Positions 13,656-24,619 of a DNA stretch of 64,000 nucleotides are shown here, piece by piece. Below the pieces are notes generated by a model. It was not told the origin of the DNA. It ran no database searches and saw nothing but the letters and a program-made list of their open reading frames with translations. A program made the position numbers and the translations under genes. Position 1 is the stretch's first letter; each line of letters begins with the position of its first letter. The DNA is from Theristus sp. LFF4_11 (Eukaryota; Nematoda; Chromadorea; Monhysterida; Xyalidae): assembly GCA_030248135.1 (NCBI GenBank), contig JASANC010003464.1, forward strand, positions 183,631-247,630, in the 5' to 3' direction.

Positions 13656-13934
13656 GTTGTAGTTTATTTTTTTCCAAAAGGTTTAACTTTCAAAAAAAAG
13701 CAAACAGGACGAACATCATTGAAAATACACTGTAACATGTGAACATCGATATTTTTATTTTATTATTTCATTACCAAAATCACTTCCTGTGGTTTAATAT
13801 TGTTCGTGCTAGCGAAAATTCTCCGGGCCGGAATTCTCCGGACCGGAATTCTTCGGGCCGGAATTCTTCGGGCCGGAATGAGCGGGCCGGAATTCTTCAG
13901 GCCGGAATTAGCGGGCCGGAAATGTACCCCCCCC

Positions 13935-14442
13935 CATTTTACTACAAAATACGGCAAGACTCACATTCTTTTACTGCTTCTGAGATGCTGAAAATCTATC
14001 TGAAATTTCTTAACAAAAAAAAACAACAAGGAGACCAACCTGTTGTTATAACAACCCACCAAGACGTGTCCAAAAAACATGGCTAGATATAACGAAGTAA
14101 CGCTAGACAAATTGAGTGAGAAAAATTCAAGAAGTGTTCACACGCTTAAAAAACAAAAAAGTTGCAAAAAGACGAGGCAGTGAATTTGCGAAATAAAGTT
14201 TGAACCTGACACAAACCCGCACTAAACTTCCAAGATTCAATGGCCAATTAAAAACGACCATAAATTCAAACAGTACTGAAGGCCAGGGTAGCAATCCGTT
14301 ATGTGTATGGAAGATAAGGAAGGGATGTGGATGAGATGATGAGACGCGAGGTTCCGTTCAAGAACACGTACTTTGACAATATAGTTACCCGCTATACTTT
14401 TTAAAATTGACACTCATCCAATGATATTCGTTTTCGTTCGAC
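13935..14442. other. Spacer downstream of the NHL gene
   Basis: I see nothing coding in this stretch. It contains the 3' flank of the NHL-repeat gene, whose stop codon is at 14443, and AT-rich anonymous sequence. Confidence 0.4.
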
Positions 14443-17400
14443 TCATAACAGAGGACACAGCTGATAGAGTGCCGCAAAGTTGCCACCGCGACCACGGGAG
14501 CAGCACATTAGCTGCGCATCGCTGGTGATGTGAATGTCGCTCGGAAAGTTGAAATACGTCGCGTGTCGTTGCGCTGGATCCGCTGGGTTCGCGTCGAAGT
14601 GCACCGCGCACTTGAACTGACCGGCTGCGTCAAACAACTGAAGTCAAACGAAACCGGTCTCCATTCTAATCACCATTGTTCTTGTTGTAAACTCAGACTG
14701 CGACCACTGTGCACCTGCACACGGTTGTTCTTTGCGTCGCCAACGAGCAGGTTTGCGTCAGCGTCGAAGCGCACACCGGACGGGTAGTGGAGTGCGCCTG
14801 CGCTGGCGCTCGGGCGTCCGTCGCCGATGGTGTGCAACACACTGCCGTCCAGCGCAGACACCACGTGCACCTGGTTGCGGCCTGCAACACGCGAGCACAC
14901 TCACACGATCTGCACTGCACAGTGATGAGCAGCGCAGACACGCTGGCGCTCTTGTCTTGCACTGTCTAATTCACGCATTTACTGAGAACTTGCGTTCAAC
15001 TGTGATTGGACTTCGTTTTCTAAAGGCTAAACGAACCGAGGTCACTGATTGCGAGCAAGTCATTCGAATGCCAGTCCATGAATCGCGGCCTCGACTGCGC
15101 AGAGGGCGTTTTGGTCGGCTGCTTTGCGCCTTCGTACGCCCAGACTCGCACGATCGCCTCCGGCTGATCCGGCGGCACGTTCGGGTTCACCGCAGTCACT
15201 TTCGCCGTTTCACCGCACTCTGCGTCTGCAGTCACGACAAGAAAAAAGGTACACCTGTAAGCAACACGCTCAACCGATGCTGCAAACGTGATCAGTTGTG
15301 CGACTAGGGGTGGGTCGGGTAAGGCTCGTGTACTATTCCGGCCCGCGAAATTCCGGCCCGTAGAATTCCGGCCCGCTCATTCCGGCCCGAAGAATTCCGG
15401 CCCGAAGAATTCCGGCCCGGAGAATTCCGGCCCGGAGAATTTTCGCCAGCAAGAACAATATTAAACCACACGAAGTGATTTTTGGAAATTATATTAAGTG
15501 ATTTTTTATTTTTGTTTAGAACTTGCTTGCAGTGATTTGTTGTAGGTTCCTAATCCTAAGCCAAGCCTTTTTGATAAGGTAAAAGGGTCACAAATCCTGT
15601 TCATGATAAAAAAATTAAAAATTTAGTTGTAGTTTTTTTTCCCAAAAGGTTTCACTTTCCAAAAAAGCAAACAGGACGAAGATCATTGAAAATACACTGT
15701 AACATGTGAACATCGATATTTTTATTTTATTATTTCATTACCAAAATCACTTCGTGTGGTTTAATATTGTTCGTGCTGGCGAAAATTCTCCGGGCCGGAA
15801 TTCTTCGGGCCGGAATGAGCGGGCCGGAATTCTTCAGGCCGGAATTAGCGGGCCGGAATTGTACCCCCCCCCGGTCGGGTAAAAACCGTCTTTAAACCGG
15901 TAAAAACGGTTTTTAACCGTTTTTATACCAAGGCCAAAACAGGGGGGTGGTTTTTACCAGTTTTTTCAAGTTTGAGAATTCAAATTTTAGATTGTGATAC
16001 AAATAGTCCATAAAGTGTGGATTTTAAGTGTGTGACCCACCGGCAAGTGTGACTATGCACTGAACACCATCGATGAAGCAGGTGGACAGGCACATCAGCC
16101 GTTTCGATGTGCGTTTCTTGTCACTGGTCATGTTGTTCGCGAACACAGTGCCACGGTACTCGCACGTTTTCGCGTCGAACAACTTTGAAGAAAAGAGTGA
16201 GCTTGGTTGGGTGGACCACAAGTAGTGATGCGTTTAGAACGTTACTGAAACAAAGCTGAGAAGCTCGACTAAAAATCACAAAATCTAAAACATCATCTGG
16301 TTCTGAAACTCTAAATCTAAAACCTCTAGGTTCAATCAACAGAAAAGAACAATTGGAAAAGGCGGATAAAAAAATTACACCCGATAGTAAAGGTACAGCC
16401 GTGCAGGGTGTTGCAAAAAACGCCAATGGGATTGTTTTCTAGTTTGCTTCAACCTCTTTGGTCTACAGCAGTTTTGGTCTAAAATTTGTAACACTGCATT
16501 GCTTGAGAAAAGTTTGCCATTGATTGTGCTAAAAGTTCATTTGAATACTGCAATCACATAAAGCACATCAAAGCACAGTCCTTTGAAATCCAAGGTTCCA
16601 ACACAGAATCGTTCGTCTCAGAAGCATCCATTGACGTCTATTGTCGATTTACAAGTTTTTTTTCAGTTTCGCTTGCTTTTTTAAATTTGATAAAAAGACA
16701 CCCATCAGGACTTCAAAATTGAAACGCACACGAGGAAAACTTATGAGTTTGAGTTTATGGTTTTCCCAACTTTTTTGTTTCTTGAAACAATTCTAGCCTT
16801 TGACAAACCCCAAAACTAGCTGAAAAAATGAGAACAATTCAAAAATTGTCTTCTGTATAACTTTTGCTTAAACGCAGCACGGTTCCGATTTGCAAAACCT
16901 CTGGTTAGCGTTATAGTAAGAAACAAGCATGAATGAATTTATTAGATTTTTTACTTTGGCTTGAAAATGTTGCTGTGCATCCAAATTTCCGAGTTTCAAA
17001 CACAATTTACCACAATCAACTGCAAACATTTCTCAAGCAGTCTTCCAAATGTGAGCACAATTGTTGAACCGTACTGGAGAACAAGCCGTTTCGCGCATTG
17101 TTGTTTCTTTGCAACATCCTGCAGTACTACCTGGACAGTGCTGTCATCCTTGACAGCCAACGTGGAGAAGTCGTCCGAAAACACCACTGCCGATGGTTTA
17201 TGGAAGTACTGTTTGCCACCGAATGTGCGGATGCGTTTGCCATGGCTGTTGTACACGTTGACAGAGTGCTCGTTCGTGTTGCACACCACCCACTGCTGGA
17301 GCACTTCGTTGTAATTGCAGCCGATCACTCCCATCAAGTCCGCATACGTGCGCACGAACTTTGCGCGAATGCCTGCAGGGAACACGTGCATCGAGGAGGA

Positions 17401-19509
17401 GACTGTTTCGTCATGGCGATTCGTTGATTCACAATACTTGAGATACAAGAAGGCATTGCAGGAATGGAATGCTAACTGACGGCTTTATGCGACTAAGCGA
17501 ATCGAGCAGCCAGCTTTGTATGAGCGTTCCGCATGTCAGTGCGTTCAACGTCAAAGTGTGCGGTGCCGACTAACCCCGGGCGCCACTCAGTTCGAACAAG
17601 TGCATCAGGTGCGGTCTGTTCGTGGTCGAGTACGAGTGCACGTGTGCTGCAAAGTGCACAGCCGACGGGGCGCACACAGCCGGCAGCTCAGTGGTGGTGG
17701 TGGTGTTGGCAGAGTGGCTGCTGTTGAATGTGAACGTGCTCTGCTGCGTCTCTGCTGGCGGTGACGATCCGGCTGGCACCAACAACGCACCTGGTGCAGG
17801 TGGTGACTGCGACTCCGTGGTGGCCGCACTGCCCACAATGCCAGCACCTGCACGCATAGCAGAGAACAAATTCTGACCGGTCATACCGTCATTCATGATA
17901 ATCTATTTTATTTAGCGTCCTTGTGTGAGTGCCGTGCTTGCACTCTGTTTTACTGAGCAATGTTGCACTTGCTGCAGAGTTGCTGAGTTTTGTTGGCTGG
18001 TCACTCCGTGCAGAATGCAGGTGAACTGCCCAATACTGTTTGCACTTGAGTCGCTTGCCACGTTGACGCGAACGATGCAATGGAGATGAAACAAACAAGT
18101 TGGAAAATAAGAATAACCAGCACACCGACCGCGTCCCATGCCATGAAGTGGCGTGCGCACTGGAGCTGGCGGATGGGGCTGAATGAGACGACGGGCGACA
18201 CCGAACGGGGCACTCGCACTGCTGGCTGCAGGCGGCGAGCACAGAGACGCCTGCAAGAATGCAGCGAACTGCGTTACGCGCGTCACCGACAGTGTGCACT
18301 GCTCTCGTGGTTGGCACATCCACTGCTGACCTTCTGTGAGTGCAGCGACTGTGCAGCGCCGTCGGACGCAGCAGACGAGCTCGCAGTGCCAGCAGCGACG
18401 TCGATGTCCGCAAGGCGACCGGTCACTTTGGCGAGTTCGTGCTGTGTCGTGTGCACCGCGTGCGAGGCACGTTGCTGCTGCGGCATCCGTGGCTCAATGT
18501 GGTACAGTTGATCGGCCGACAAGTTGGCGATCAAGCGGCAGAGTTCGTCAAACGCGGGTGTGCGCTGCACAGTGACATACTCGGGCGCCATCGACACCCA
18601 CTGCAAACACAACACTGTCTGTCCGAGCGCATGCTCAGTCGAACACGAACTACTTCAATTGGTATTTCCTGCCGTTTTTTTTTATTTGTTCGCGCACCGC
18701 CATGAGGTACCTAACGATGGCGCGAACGGGCAATACTGCCCTGAGCCAAATTTACCCTCGGCTCTGGAGGGAGCAGACCATTAGATGTTATTGGTCACTT
18801 TAGTTTCTCCGTATATGTCTTGTCCACAGAGGGGTTCGAACTTTCCACCTACAGAAGGGCAGACAGAAGTCCTACACCTACGCTACAGACAGACTTGATT
18901 TGAAAAATGTGTCTGGTTTGCGTTGATTTTTATTCGTAGAACGTGTATTGCATTGAACTGCTGTTGAAAGCAACCGCCAAAGCAGCGTTGTCAGATTTCA
19001 GAGAACACGATACTTGATTTAGGGGGCCCGCTGCCCGCAGATGCACGGTTCAAAGTAAAACAAACGATGAGTGAGTGACCTGTTGGCTGTGTTTTTTTAG
19101 CACCAGCGCATAAGCGTCAAAGTCGGACACATCAGTGAACAGACGCACTTCGCGTTGTATGTCAGCGCAGAGACGGTCTGCCTCGGCTGTCTGCACAGCA
19201 CATGCCTCCGTCACCGCCTTCCCCGCGTTCTCACCCAGTTGTTGAAGCTGAAAAAACACATGGCCAAATGACCAAGCAAGCGTCAGTGTGCCAACCCAGT
19301 AACCAAGCAACCTCGTTGCGAAGATTACTGAAATGAGCCCGAATTTCGTCTTCGAACTGTTGGCGCATCTTGTGCAGGTCGTTTCGCCGTTGCTGTGCGC
19401 TCTTCAACGCTTTCTGCAGATATTCCAAGCAATATATTCGATTTCGATCCTCCACGGTTCCCACCGAGTGTCCAGCCCCAGCCGCCCCAGCCATAGCAGT
19501 CTCGTTCAT
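14443..19509 (-). CDS. NHL-repeat protein with N-terminal coiled coil (TRIM-NHL-like, no RING)
   Basis: Nine minus-strand exons fit with matching phases: 19509-19312, 19247-19080, 18600-18331, 17872-17575, 17372-17131, 16182-16041, 15225-15037, 14881-14715 and 14637-14443, giving about 622 residues. Residues 20-120 are a coiled-coil region (LEYLQKALKSAQQRRNDLHK and onward). A Ser/Ala/Thr-rich linker follows. The C-terminal half holds NHL-type blades, recognised from VVCNTNEHSVNVYNSHGKRI with RTFGG, LHYPSGVRFDADANLLVGD with AKNNRVQ, and the final FPSDIHITSD. TRIM-NHL proteins of this kind often bind RNA through the NHL propeller. No RING or B-box was seen upstream of 19509, so either the protein lacks them, as Brat lacks a RING, or a 5' exon was missed. 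The exact orthologue is not assigned. A Mutator-like element sits in the intron at 15226-16040. Confidence 0.78.
15323..15872. mobile_element. Intact Mutator-like MITE with 9-10-bp target duplication
   Basis: Inverted arms run from GGCTCGTGTACTATTCCGG to the GTACCCCCCCCCC end, with tandem GGCCCG units in both arms. The direct repeat GGTCGGGTAA flanks it at 15313-15322 and 15873-15882. The 550-bp element is the unoccupied relative of the 12518-13934 copy and lies in an NHL-gene intron. It has no coding capacity. Confidence 0.85.
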
Positions 19510-19699
19510 ATTTACGTTTTTGATTTTATTGCTGTCTTCTTTTGGTTTCTTTCAATTCAATTTTGATCATGTGGTTTGCAATCTGTCTGTCATCATATGG
19601 TTTTTCATTTCTCAAACCGACAAATCTGAAAAGAAGATCAACAAAACTAAATAAACAAGGAGTACTGAGTACTGAGAACTGAGTACGTTGTAATGTTAA

Positions 19700-19740
19700 G
19701 CATAGTTGTTCTAGGGGGGGGGGGGGGGGGGCCGGCCAAA
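19700..19740 (+). mobile_element. Left end of a small CATAGTTGTTC (hAT-like) element
   Basis: CATAGTTGTTCTAG followed by an 18-base G run matches the terminus of the complete 121-bp element at 40058-40178. The right end was not found, so this copy is truncated or diverged. Confidence 0.5.
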
Positions 19741-19950
19741 AATTTTTCGAATCTATCTAAGAAAGGTTTTTCGGCAGTATTATATAAAAATTCAGGATCT
19801 GAAGATTCTGGAGAAAAGAGTGAATTTAAAAAGGTTTTTGGAAGAATTTAAAATTTGTTATTTTAATAGTGGTGTTTATTTTGTTTGTAGATGTTTAGAT
19901 ATTTGTGTTTTTATAGCTTTTGGTTTTGTTTCGGGTGGAAGGTGGTGGGT

Positions 19951-20587
19951 TTAGGGTTGTTAAAAAAAACAAAAATCGTCATTTTTGTATTTTTTTTTAA
20001 AGAAAAATTTAAAAAAAATTTCAAAAATCAAAGTTGTGCTAAATCAATCAGGGAGTTCGAAGAACCACATATGATATGCAAGCGCCTCCCGAATGACTCC
20101 CGTATGGCGGAACTTTGCAGATTTTGTTTTGGTGACCTCAATTACCCCTTTTCCAAACCGTCACCATGCCTCTCTTCTTGTGTTTTTACCCCCAAAACGT
20201 CACTAATTGTCCCCAGCTAAGCTAATGCTGAAGTGAAGACAAACATACCGCCTTGAAATTCGATCAATTCTTCTGATGGTGTCGCGACGACACGACACGA
20301 AGCAGCAACCAGACAACGTAGCGCTTGCAAACGGAGCAGCTCGGACGCTCAAATTTAGATTGCGAGGCGAATCGTCACCTTATCTGCATCGGAAATGGTA
20401 AGCTAACCTTTGGGACGCTCAAAAACTTCATCGCAGATGTTGTTGTCGAAGCCTGAAATCAGTCGGTAAAACGGTCCAAAATCCAACTGCTAAAGGTTTT
20501 ACGAGGTTATAGCAAAGAAAATTTTTGTTGAACTTTCGAAAAATTGTGCCAAAATTGAGGTTTCCAGAGCGGTATCCTAATAGTCTA
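19951..20587 (+). mobile_element. TAGGGTTGTTAAA element, copy interrupted by a foldback element
   Basis: The left terminus is GGGTTGTTAAAAAAAACAAA. The body is shared with the complete element at 41324-42036, including GGAGTTCGAAGAACCACATA and GGCGGAACTTTGCAGATTTT. The copy ends where the foldback element at 20588 begins. I do not see its right terminus beyond 21355. Confidence 0.7.
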
Positions 20588-21355
20588 CAGTCTATCACGC
20601 TAATATATGCAACTCGCTGATTGGTCGGCTCCTCACGCTCCGCACCCTGGGAACGGGATTCAGAAAAAATCATGTTTTTTTTGTTGTTCAGCGGTTTGTT
20701 TTTATTGTTTTCATGCCGAAAAAACATTCTAAATAAAAAACTACCAAATTCCAAAAATTTGCATTGGTCACAATGTCAAAAAAATGTCTTTTTTGGTTGA
20801 TTGACTGCGACGACGTCGTCTATGGTTTTTGGTTTAGTTTTTGCCTTTAGGCATGAAAAGAGCGTGCCGCCGCTGGCCGCTACTGTGTGTCCGACCGAAG
20901 CACAGAGAAGAAGAACGCAGCAGGTGACAGTATTTATTGACAATGTGAACAATCTTTGAACAACAATGAATGGACATGGCGCACCCAATGAATCAATTGT
21001 TAAAAGCGGGATGAAAACCGTCGAAATCGTTGGAAGCAAGCTTTGTTGTTTTGTTTGTTTGTTTTAAATTTGTTTTGAACACGCAGCAGCGGCCAGCGGT
21101 ACGTTTGAAAGCAAAAATTCTCGACGACGTCGTCGCCGTCAATCAACCAAAAAAACTTCAGTTTACTAATTTTTTACCAATTCAAACGTTTGGAATTTTG
21201 TAGTTTTTGATTTAGAATTTTTTCGGCATGAAAAAAAAATGAAAACAAACCGCTGAACAACAAAAAAACATGATATTTTCTGAATCCCGTTCCCAGGGTG
21301 CGGAGCGTGAGGAGCCGACCAATCAGCGAGTTGCATATATTAGCGTGATAGACTG
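20588..21355. mobile_element. Foldback element with long inverted arms and TA duplication
   Basis: The left arm starts CAGTCTATCACGCTAATATA and continues GCTGATTGGTCGGCTCCTCA. The right arm is its inverse, with about 190 bp per arm. A TA dinucleotide flanks each end (20586-20587 and 21356-21357), as for Tc1/mariner/pogo-type insertions. The inner ends of both arms carry GACGACGTCGTC next to TTGGTTGATTGAC, the same motif found in the 23222-24027 element. It is non-autonomous. Confidence 0.8.
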
Positions 21356-22271
21356 TAAACGGGATCATGATCATCGCATCGCACGTACCGTACCGTTGGC
21401 TGAGTGCAGATCCCGCACGCACCGCACTCTTGAACATAGACAGATGTAACATAACGACTACAATGAAGGAACAAAAACCAACAGAAACTGAACAAAAAAA
21501 GAAGAAACACTGATTGATATTCACTTTTTCTGCTTTCTTGCAGATTAAGTTTTTGGACCGCTGTGATAGTGGATTAGAATAGAAACAGCATTTCACTGTT
21601 AGAACCGTTTGTCGCCAAAAAATAAAATCAGATTAGTGTGGTGTGGTGGGGATTGCTTTTTCAAGATAAGAAACTTTATGCGGAAACTGTACTAAAGTGA
21701 CAAAAACTGAATCGCTGTCGAACGTGAAACATGGCGCCGTCGTCACCGTGAAGTGAACACGTTGAGTGATACGTTGAGGCAGAATGACTGCGATGCGATG
21801 CGACCTATGGTTTTCTGATCTGGTCAACGTTCAACTTTGCGTCGCAACCAACGCCACGGACAGTGCTGTTCTTATGTTTTTCGTTCCCACATGTTTTTGC
21901 TTGATTTTGCTGAATTCATGGTTTTTTAGATTTGCCGTGTCATGGAGAGGTCTAGCTCAAACGTTCGAACGATGAAGGTTTGCGGAGGTGAGCAATTTCT
22001 GACAAAGTGTCGCAGTCCACCTTGTCTATGACACCTACGATCTTGCTCTCACGTGGATTTTGCAACCAAATAAAGATGGATTCAAATTTTTTTGGAGGGC
22101 ATGATCAAAATCTAATTTGTTCCATTACATTTTGATTGGTCCGGTGCAGGACTAAAAAGGAAGATGTGTCCAAAAGGACAGTTGCATGAAATGCACAAAT
22201 ACAAAAATACAACATCGTCAGATCCTTGTATTTCCAGACTCAATATTCAACAAGAGCAACAACAAAAACTA
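21356..22271. other. Intergenic, no gene seen
   Basis: I see no exon-like frame in this stretch, which is AT-rich anonymous sequence between two mobile elements. Confidence 0.4.
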
Positions 22272-22745
22272 CCGTATTACCTCTAATAAACCCCCATGGG
22301 GGTTTATTTCTTCAGCGACTTCTGGGGGTGGGGGTTTATTTTTGGGGGGGGGGTTTATTTTTTTGGGGGGGGGGGTTTATTTGGAAACTATTTTTAGGGG
22401 TGGGCAAAATGGCAAAAATACCTTCCATGGCAGGAAGGAAGTCGCAGAAACTTCTACTCTACATAGAAATTTCTTTTTACAACAGCCTTTTGTAATGAAA
22501 TTACCATTAACTTATCCATTTGGGGCCTTTGGTAGCACAATTTCATCATTTTCACTGCAACCAGCCACTGAATTCACTGTTTATGTGTATGTTTTTCTGG
22601 GTATGTGTTTCAAGCAGGTTTCCAATAATCCCCCATGGGGGATTATTTTGGGGGGGGGATTATTTGGAAACTTGTCGAGGGGGTGGGGGTTTATTTTTTG
22701 GGGGGGGGGTTTAATTTTGGAAGGGGTTTAATAGAGGTAATACGG
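22272..22745. mobile_element. G-tract MITE with CCGTATTACCTC ends and TA duplication
   Basis: The left end CCGTATTACCTCTAATAAAC and right end GTTTAATAGAGGTAATACGG are inverted with one mismatch, and TA flanks both (22270-22271 and 22746-22747). The interior is built from repeated GGGGGTTTATT and GGGGGATTATT blocks, including two perfect palindromes, AAACCCCCATGGGGGTTT and AATAATCCCCCATGGGGGAT plus TATT. Confidence 0.82.
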
Positions 22746-22760
22746 TATTCCATTTTGCAG

Positions 22761-22915
22761 ACGTGCGTGCACCGCGGTGAGCAAGCGTCGAGCAGCACGA
22801 CGGGCAACTACGACAACACGAGCAACATCGGTGCAGCGAGTGCATCACAGCCTCACCTCAACCAAGCACTCCACCGCTCGGCAGCCATCATCTGGCACAC
22901 CACCACAGCAGCGTC
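22761..22915 (+). CDS. Possible orphan exon, cut by a transposon
   Basis: Directly after TTTTGCAG a 51-codon GC-richer open frame begins TCVHRGEQASSSTTGNYDNT and ends near TTTAAS, resembling in composition the real exons of this window. No donor site follows. Instead the TAGGGTTAGGGG terminus of a mobile element starts at 22921. I do not recognise the product and found no partner exon. It could be a stranded exon, a captured fragment or chance. Confidence 0.3.
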
Positions 22916-22920
22916 ATGCC

Positions 22921-23190
22921 TAGGGTTAGGGGGGAAAAAAAATCCGGATTTTTTTTTAAATTAAAATTTTTTTTTTTAAATTTTTTTACAAGTTAGGTTT
23001 GTTCGAAGCGTCTCGTCGAGCTGAGTTCATCTAGACTATTTTCAAAACGATCTGGAAAACTATAAGAGCGAAAATCGTGTTTTATTGAAATTATGTCCAT
23101 TTCATAGAGGGAAAGTTGCATTTTCAACAGTAAAACAGGACAATTTTCGACGTGTACTTGAATATTGAACCGTTCTTAGTTGTTCCTCTA
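22921..23190 (+). mobile_element. Partial copy of the TAGGGTTAGGGG (hAT-like) element
   Basis: The segment from TAGGGTTAGGGGGGAAAAAA to GAACCGTTCTTAGTTGTTCC is the inverse of 31908-32171, the right part of the complete element at 31157-32171. Only one terminus is present. A third fragment lies at about 24875-24945. Confidence 0.75.
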
Positions 23191-24380
23191 AAGCCGTTTT
23201 TAGGGCGCGGAGTAATTTGTACAGTCGAACTCACTAAAATGTGGAATCAGCTGATTGGTCGACCGAGCGGAGGCTGCTCACACTCCGCACCGTTCTTTTT
23301 TCGTGGATTTGGATCTTATTGAAACGTGTTTTTATGAATTTCCAGCACCCTTTTTGTGCTAAAAATAAACTCAAAGGTTAGAGACCGCGAAATTTAGAAA
23401 AATTTTATTCCACAGCTCAACTCAAAATGTATTTTTTGTTTAATGACGACGACGACGTCGTCGCTTAATTTTTGCGTGTGGACTGAAAAATAAAAGCCCA
23501 AAAGAAGTGAGCTGTGCATGGTTTGCTGCGTGTATGAACAGGTATGAACACCAAGTAAATGAACACAGCAGCTTACCAAAAACAACTCGAAAACGGTGAA
23601 AAAGAAAAATGAAAGCAAAGTCGTCGTCGTGTCGTCGTCGTCCGCGAAGTCGGAACGCATTTTTTTTTAATTGCGGACGCATGTCGATCGGTCAGCTAGG
23701 AATGAAACCCCCTTCAGCTGGCTACACAGCGCACTTATTTCAGGCTTTTGTCTTTCAGTTCACACGTAAAAATTAAGCGACGTCGTCGTCGTCGTCGTCG
23801 TCAGTAAAAAATGCATTTTGAGCTGTTGAATAAAAAAATTGAATTTCGCAGTTCTCCAACCCTTTGAGTTTATTTTTAGCATGAAGACGGTGCTAGAAAT
23901 TCACACTCATTCAAAAGAAACACAATTCAATAGAATCCAGATCCACGAAAAAAGAAGGGTGCGGAGTGTGAGCAGCCTCCCCTCGGCCGACCAATCAGCT
24001 GATTCCACATTTTATTGAGTTCGACTGTATGTTAAAATAAACATCATATTCGGACTCAGCGACCTTGATTTGTGTTTATGGTTTAGTTTTTAAATTTTTT
24101 TGGCTAGTTTCCGATTTTTTCATTTTTTCCCTTTTCGTCCCTATAGAAGCCGTTTTTAGGGTGCGGAGTAATTTGTATGTCAAAATAAACGTCATATTCG
24201 GACTCAGCGACTTAGATTTGTGTTTATGGCTTACTTTTCAGTTTTTTTGGCTAGTTTCCGATTTTTTCAATTTTTTTCCCTTTCCGTCCCTATAAAAACC
24301 ATTTTTAGGGCGCGGAGTAATTCGTATAAAAAAAATAAACGTCATATTCGGACTTAGCGACCTCGATTTGTATTTGTAAG
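23190..24380 (+). repeat. Tandem repeat of about 130 bp, split by a foldback element
   Basis: The unit contains AAAATAAACGTCATATTCGG, GACTCAGCGACxT, TTTTTTGGCTAGTTTCCGAT and TTTTTAGGGCGCGGAGTAAT. Units start near 24030, 24178 and 24320, and the tail of a further unit lies at 23190-23221, left of the inserted foldback element. It is noncoding. Confidence 0.75.
23222..24027. mobile_element. Foldback element with about 260-bp arms and TA duplication
   Basis: The arms 23222-23485 and about 23760-24027 are inverted copies. The outer end is CAGTCGAACTCACTAAAATG followed by GCTGATTGGTCGACCGAGCG, and the inner end carries a GACGACGACGTCGTCG run. TA flanks both ends (23220-23221, 24028-24029). Because it landed in a tandem repeat, an unoccupied copy of the same site is visible at about 24164-24185, which proves the TA duplication. 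Confidence 0.9.
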
Positions 24381-24619
24381 AAGATTTCAGGTTCCTTGTG
24401 GCGCGTTTTTTCATTTAAAATTGATTATCAAGGAATTTTACCTCCTCATCCCCACGGCATACGCGTTTAGAGCACAGTAGAAGCGTCGAGCAAACTTGTA
24501 AATAAGATTTTTGAACTCAGCGTACCCGAAAACCCGAAAACGCTTTCAGCCCCTGAAATCGCAACAAAAAATTTTGGGGGTGGGAGGAAACACCCTGTCC
24601 AAAAGGTCGTGTGTTTCAG

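Larger units (their letters stand above)
12518..13934. mobile_element. Mutator-like palindromic element with GGCCCG subrepeats
   Basis: Long inverted arms occupy 12518-12720 and about 13755-13934. Each arm has an outer part built from tandem ATTCCGGCCCGAAGA-type units and an inner part TTTTCGCCAGCAAGAACAAT plus CACACGAAGTGATTTTTGG. Near-direct 9-bp flanks CATTTTATC (12509-12517) and CATTTTACT (13935-13943) look like a decayed target duplication. Long arms and a 9-bp duplication fit Mutator-like elements (inference). The intact relative at 15323-15872 lacks the middle 0.8 kb, which shows that this copy carries a later insertion. Confidence 0.8.

Noticed and set aside
18140..18253. Possible extra NHL-gene exon (ASLCSPPAASSASAPF) after a TTGCAG acceptor
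   Set aside because: No donor gives the phase needed for the next exon, while skipping it joins the flanking exons in phase 0.
22626..22660. CCCCCATGGGGG palindromes as rho-independent terminators
   Set aside because: The host is a eukaryote and the palindromes lie inside a TA-flanked MITE.
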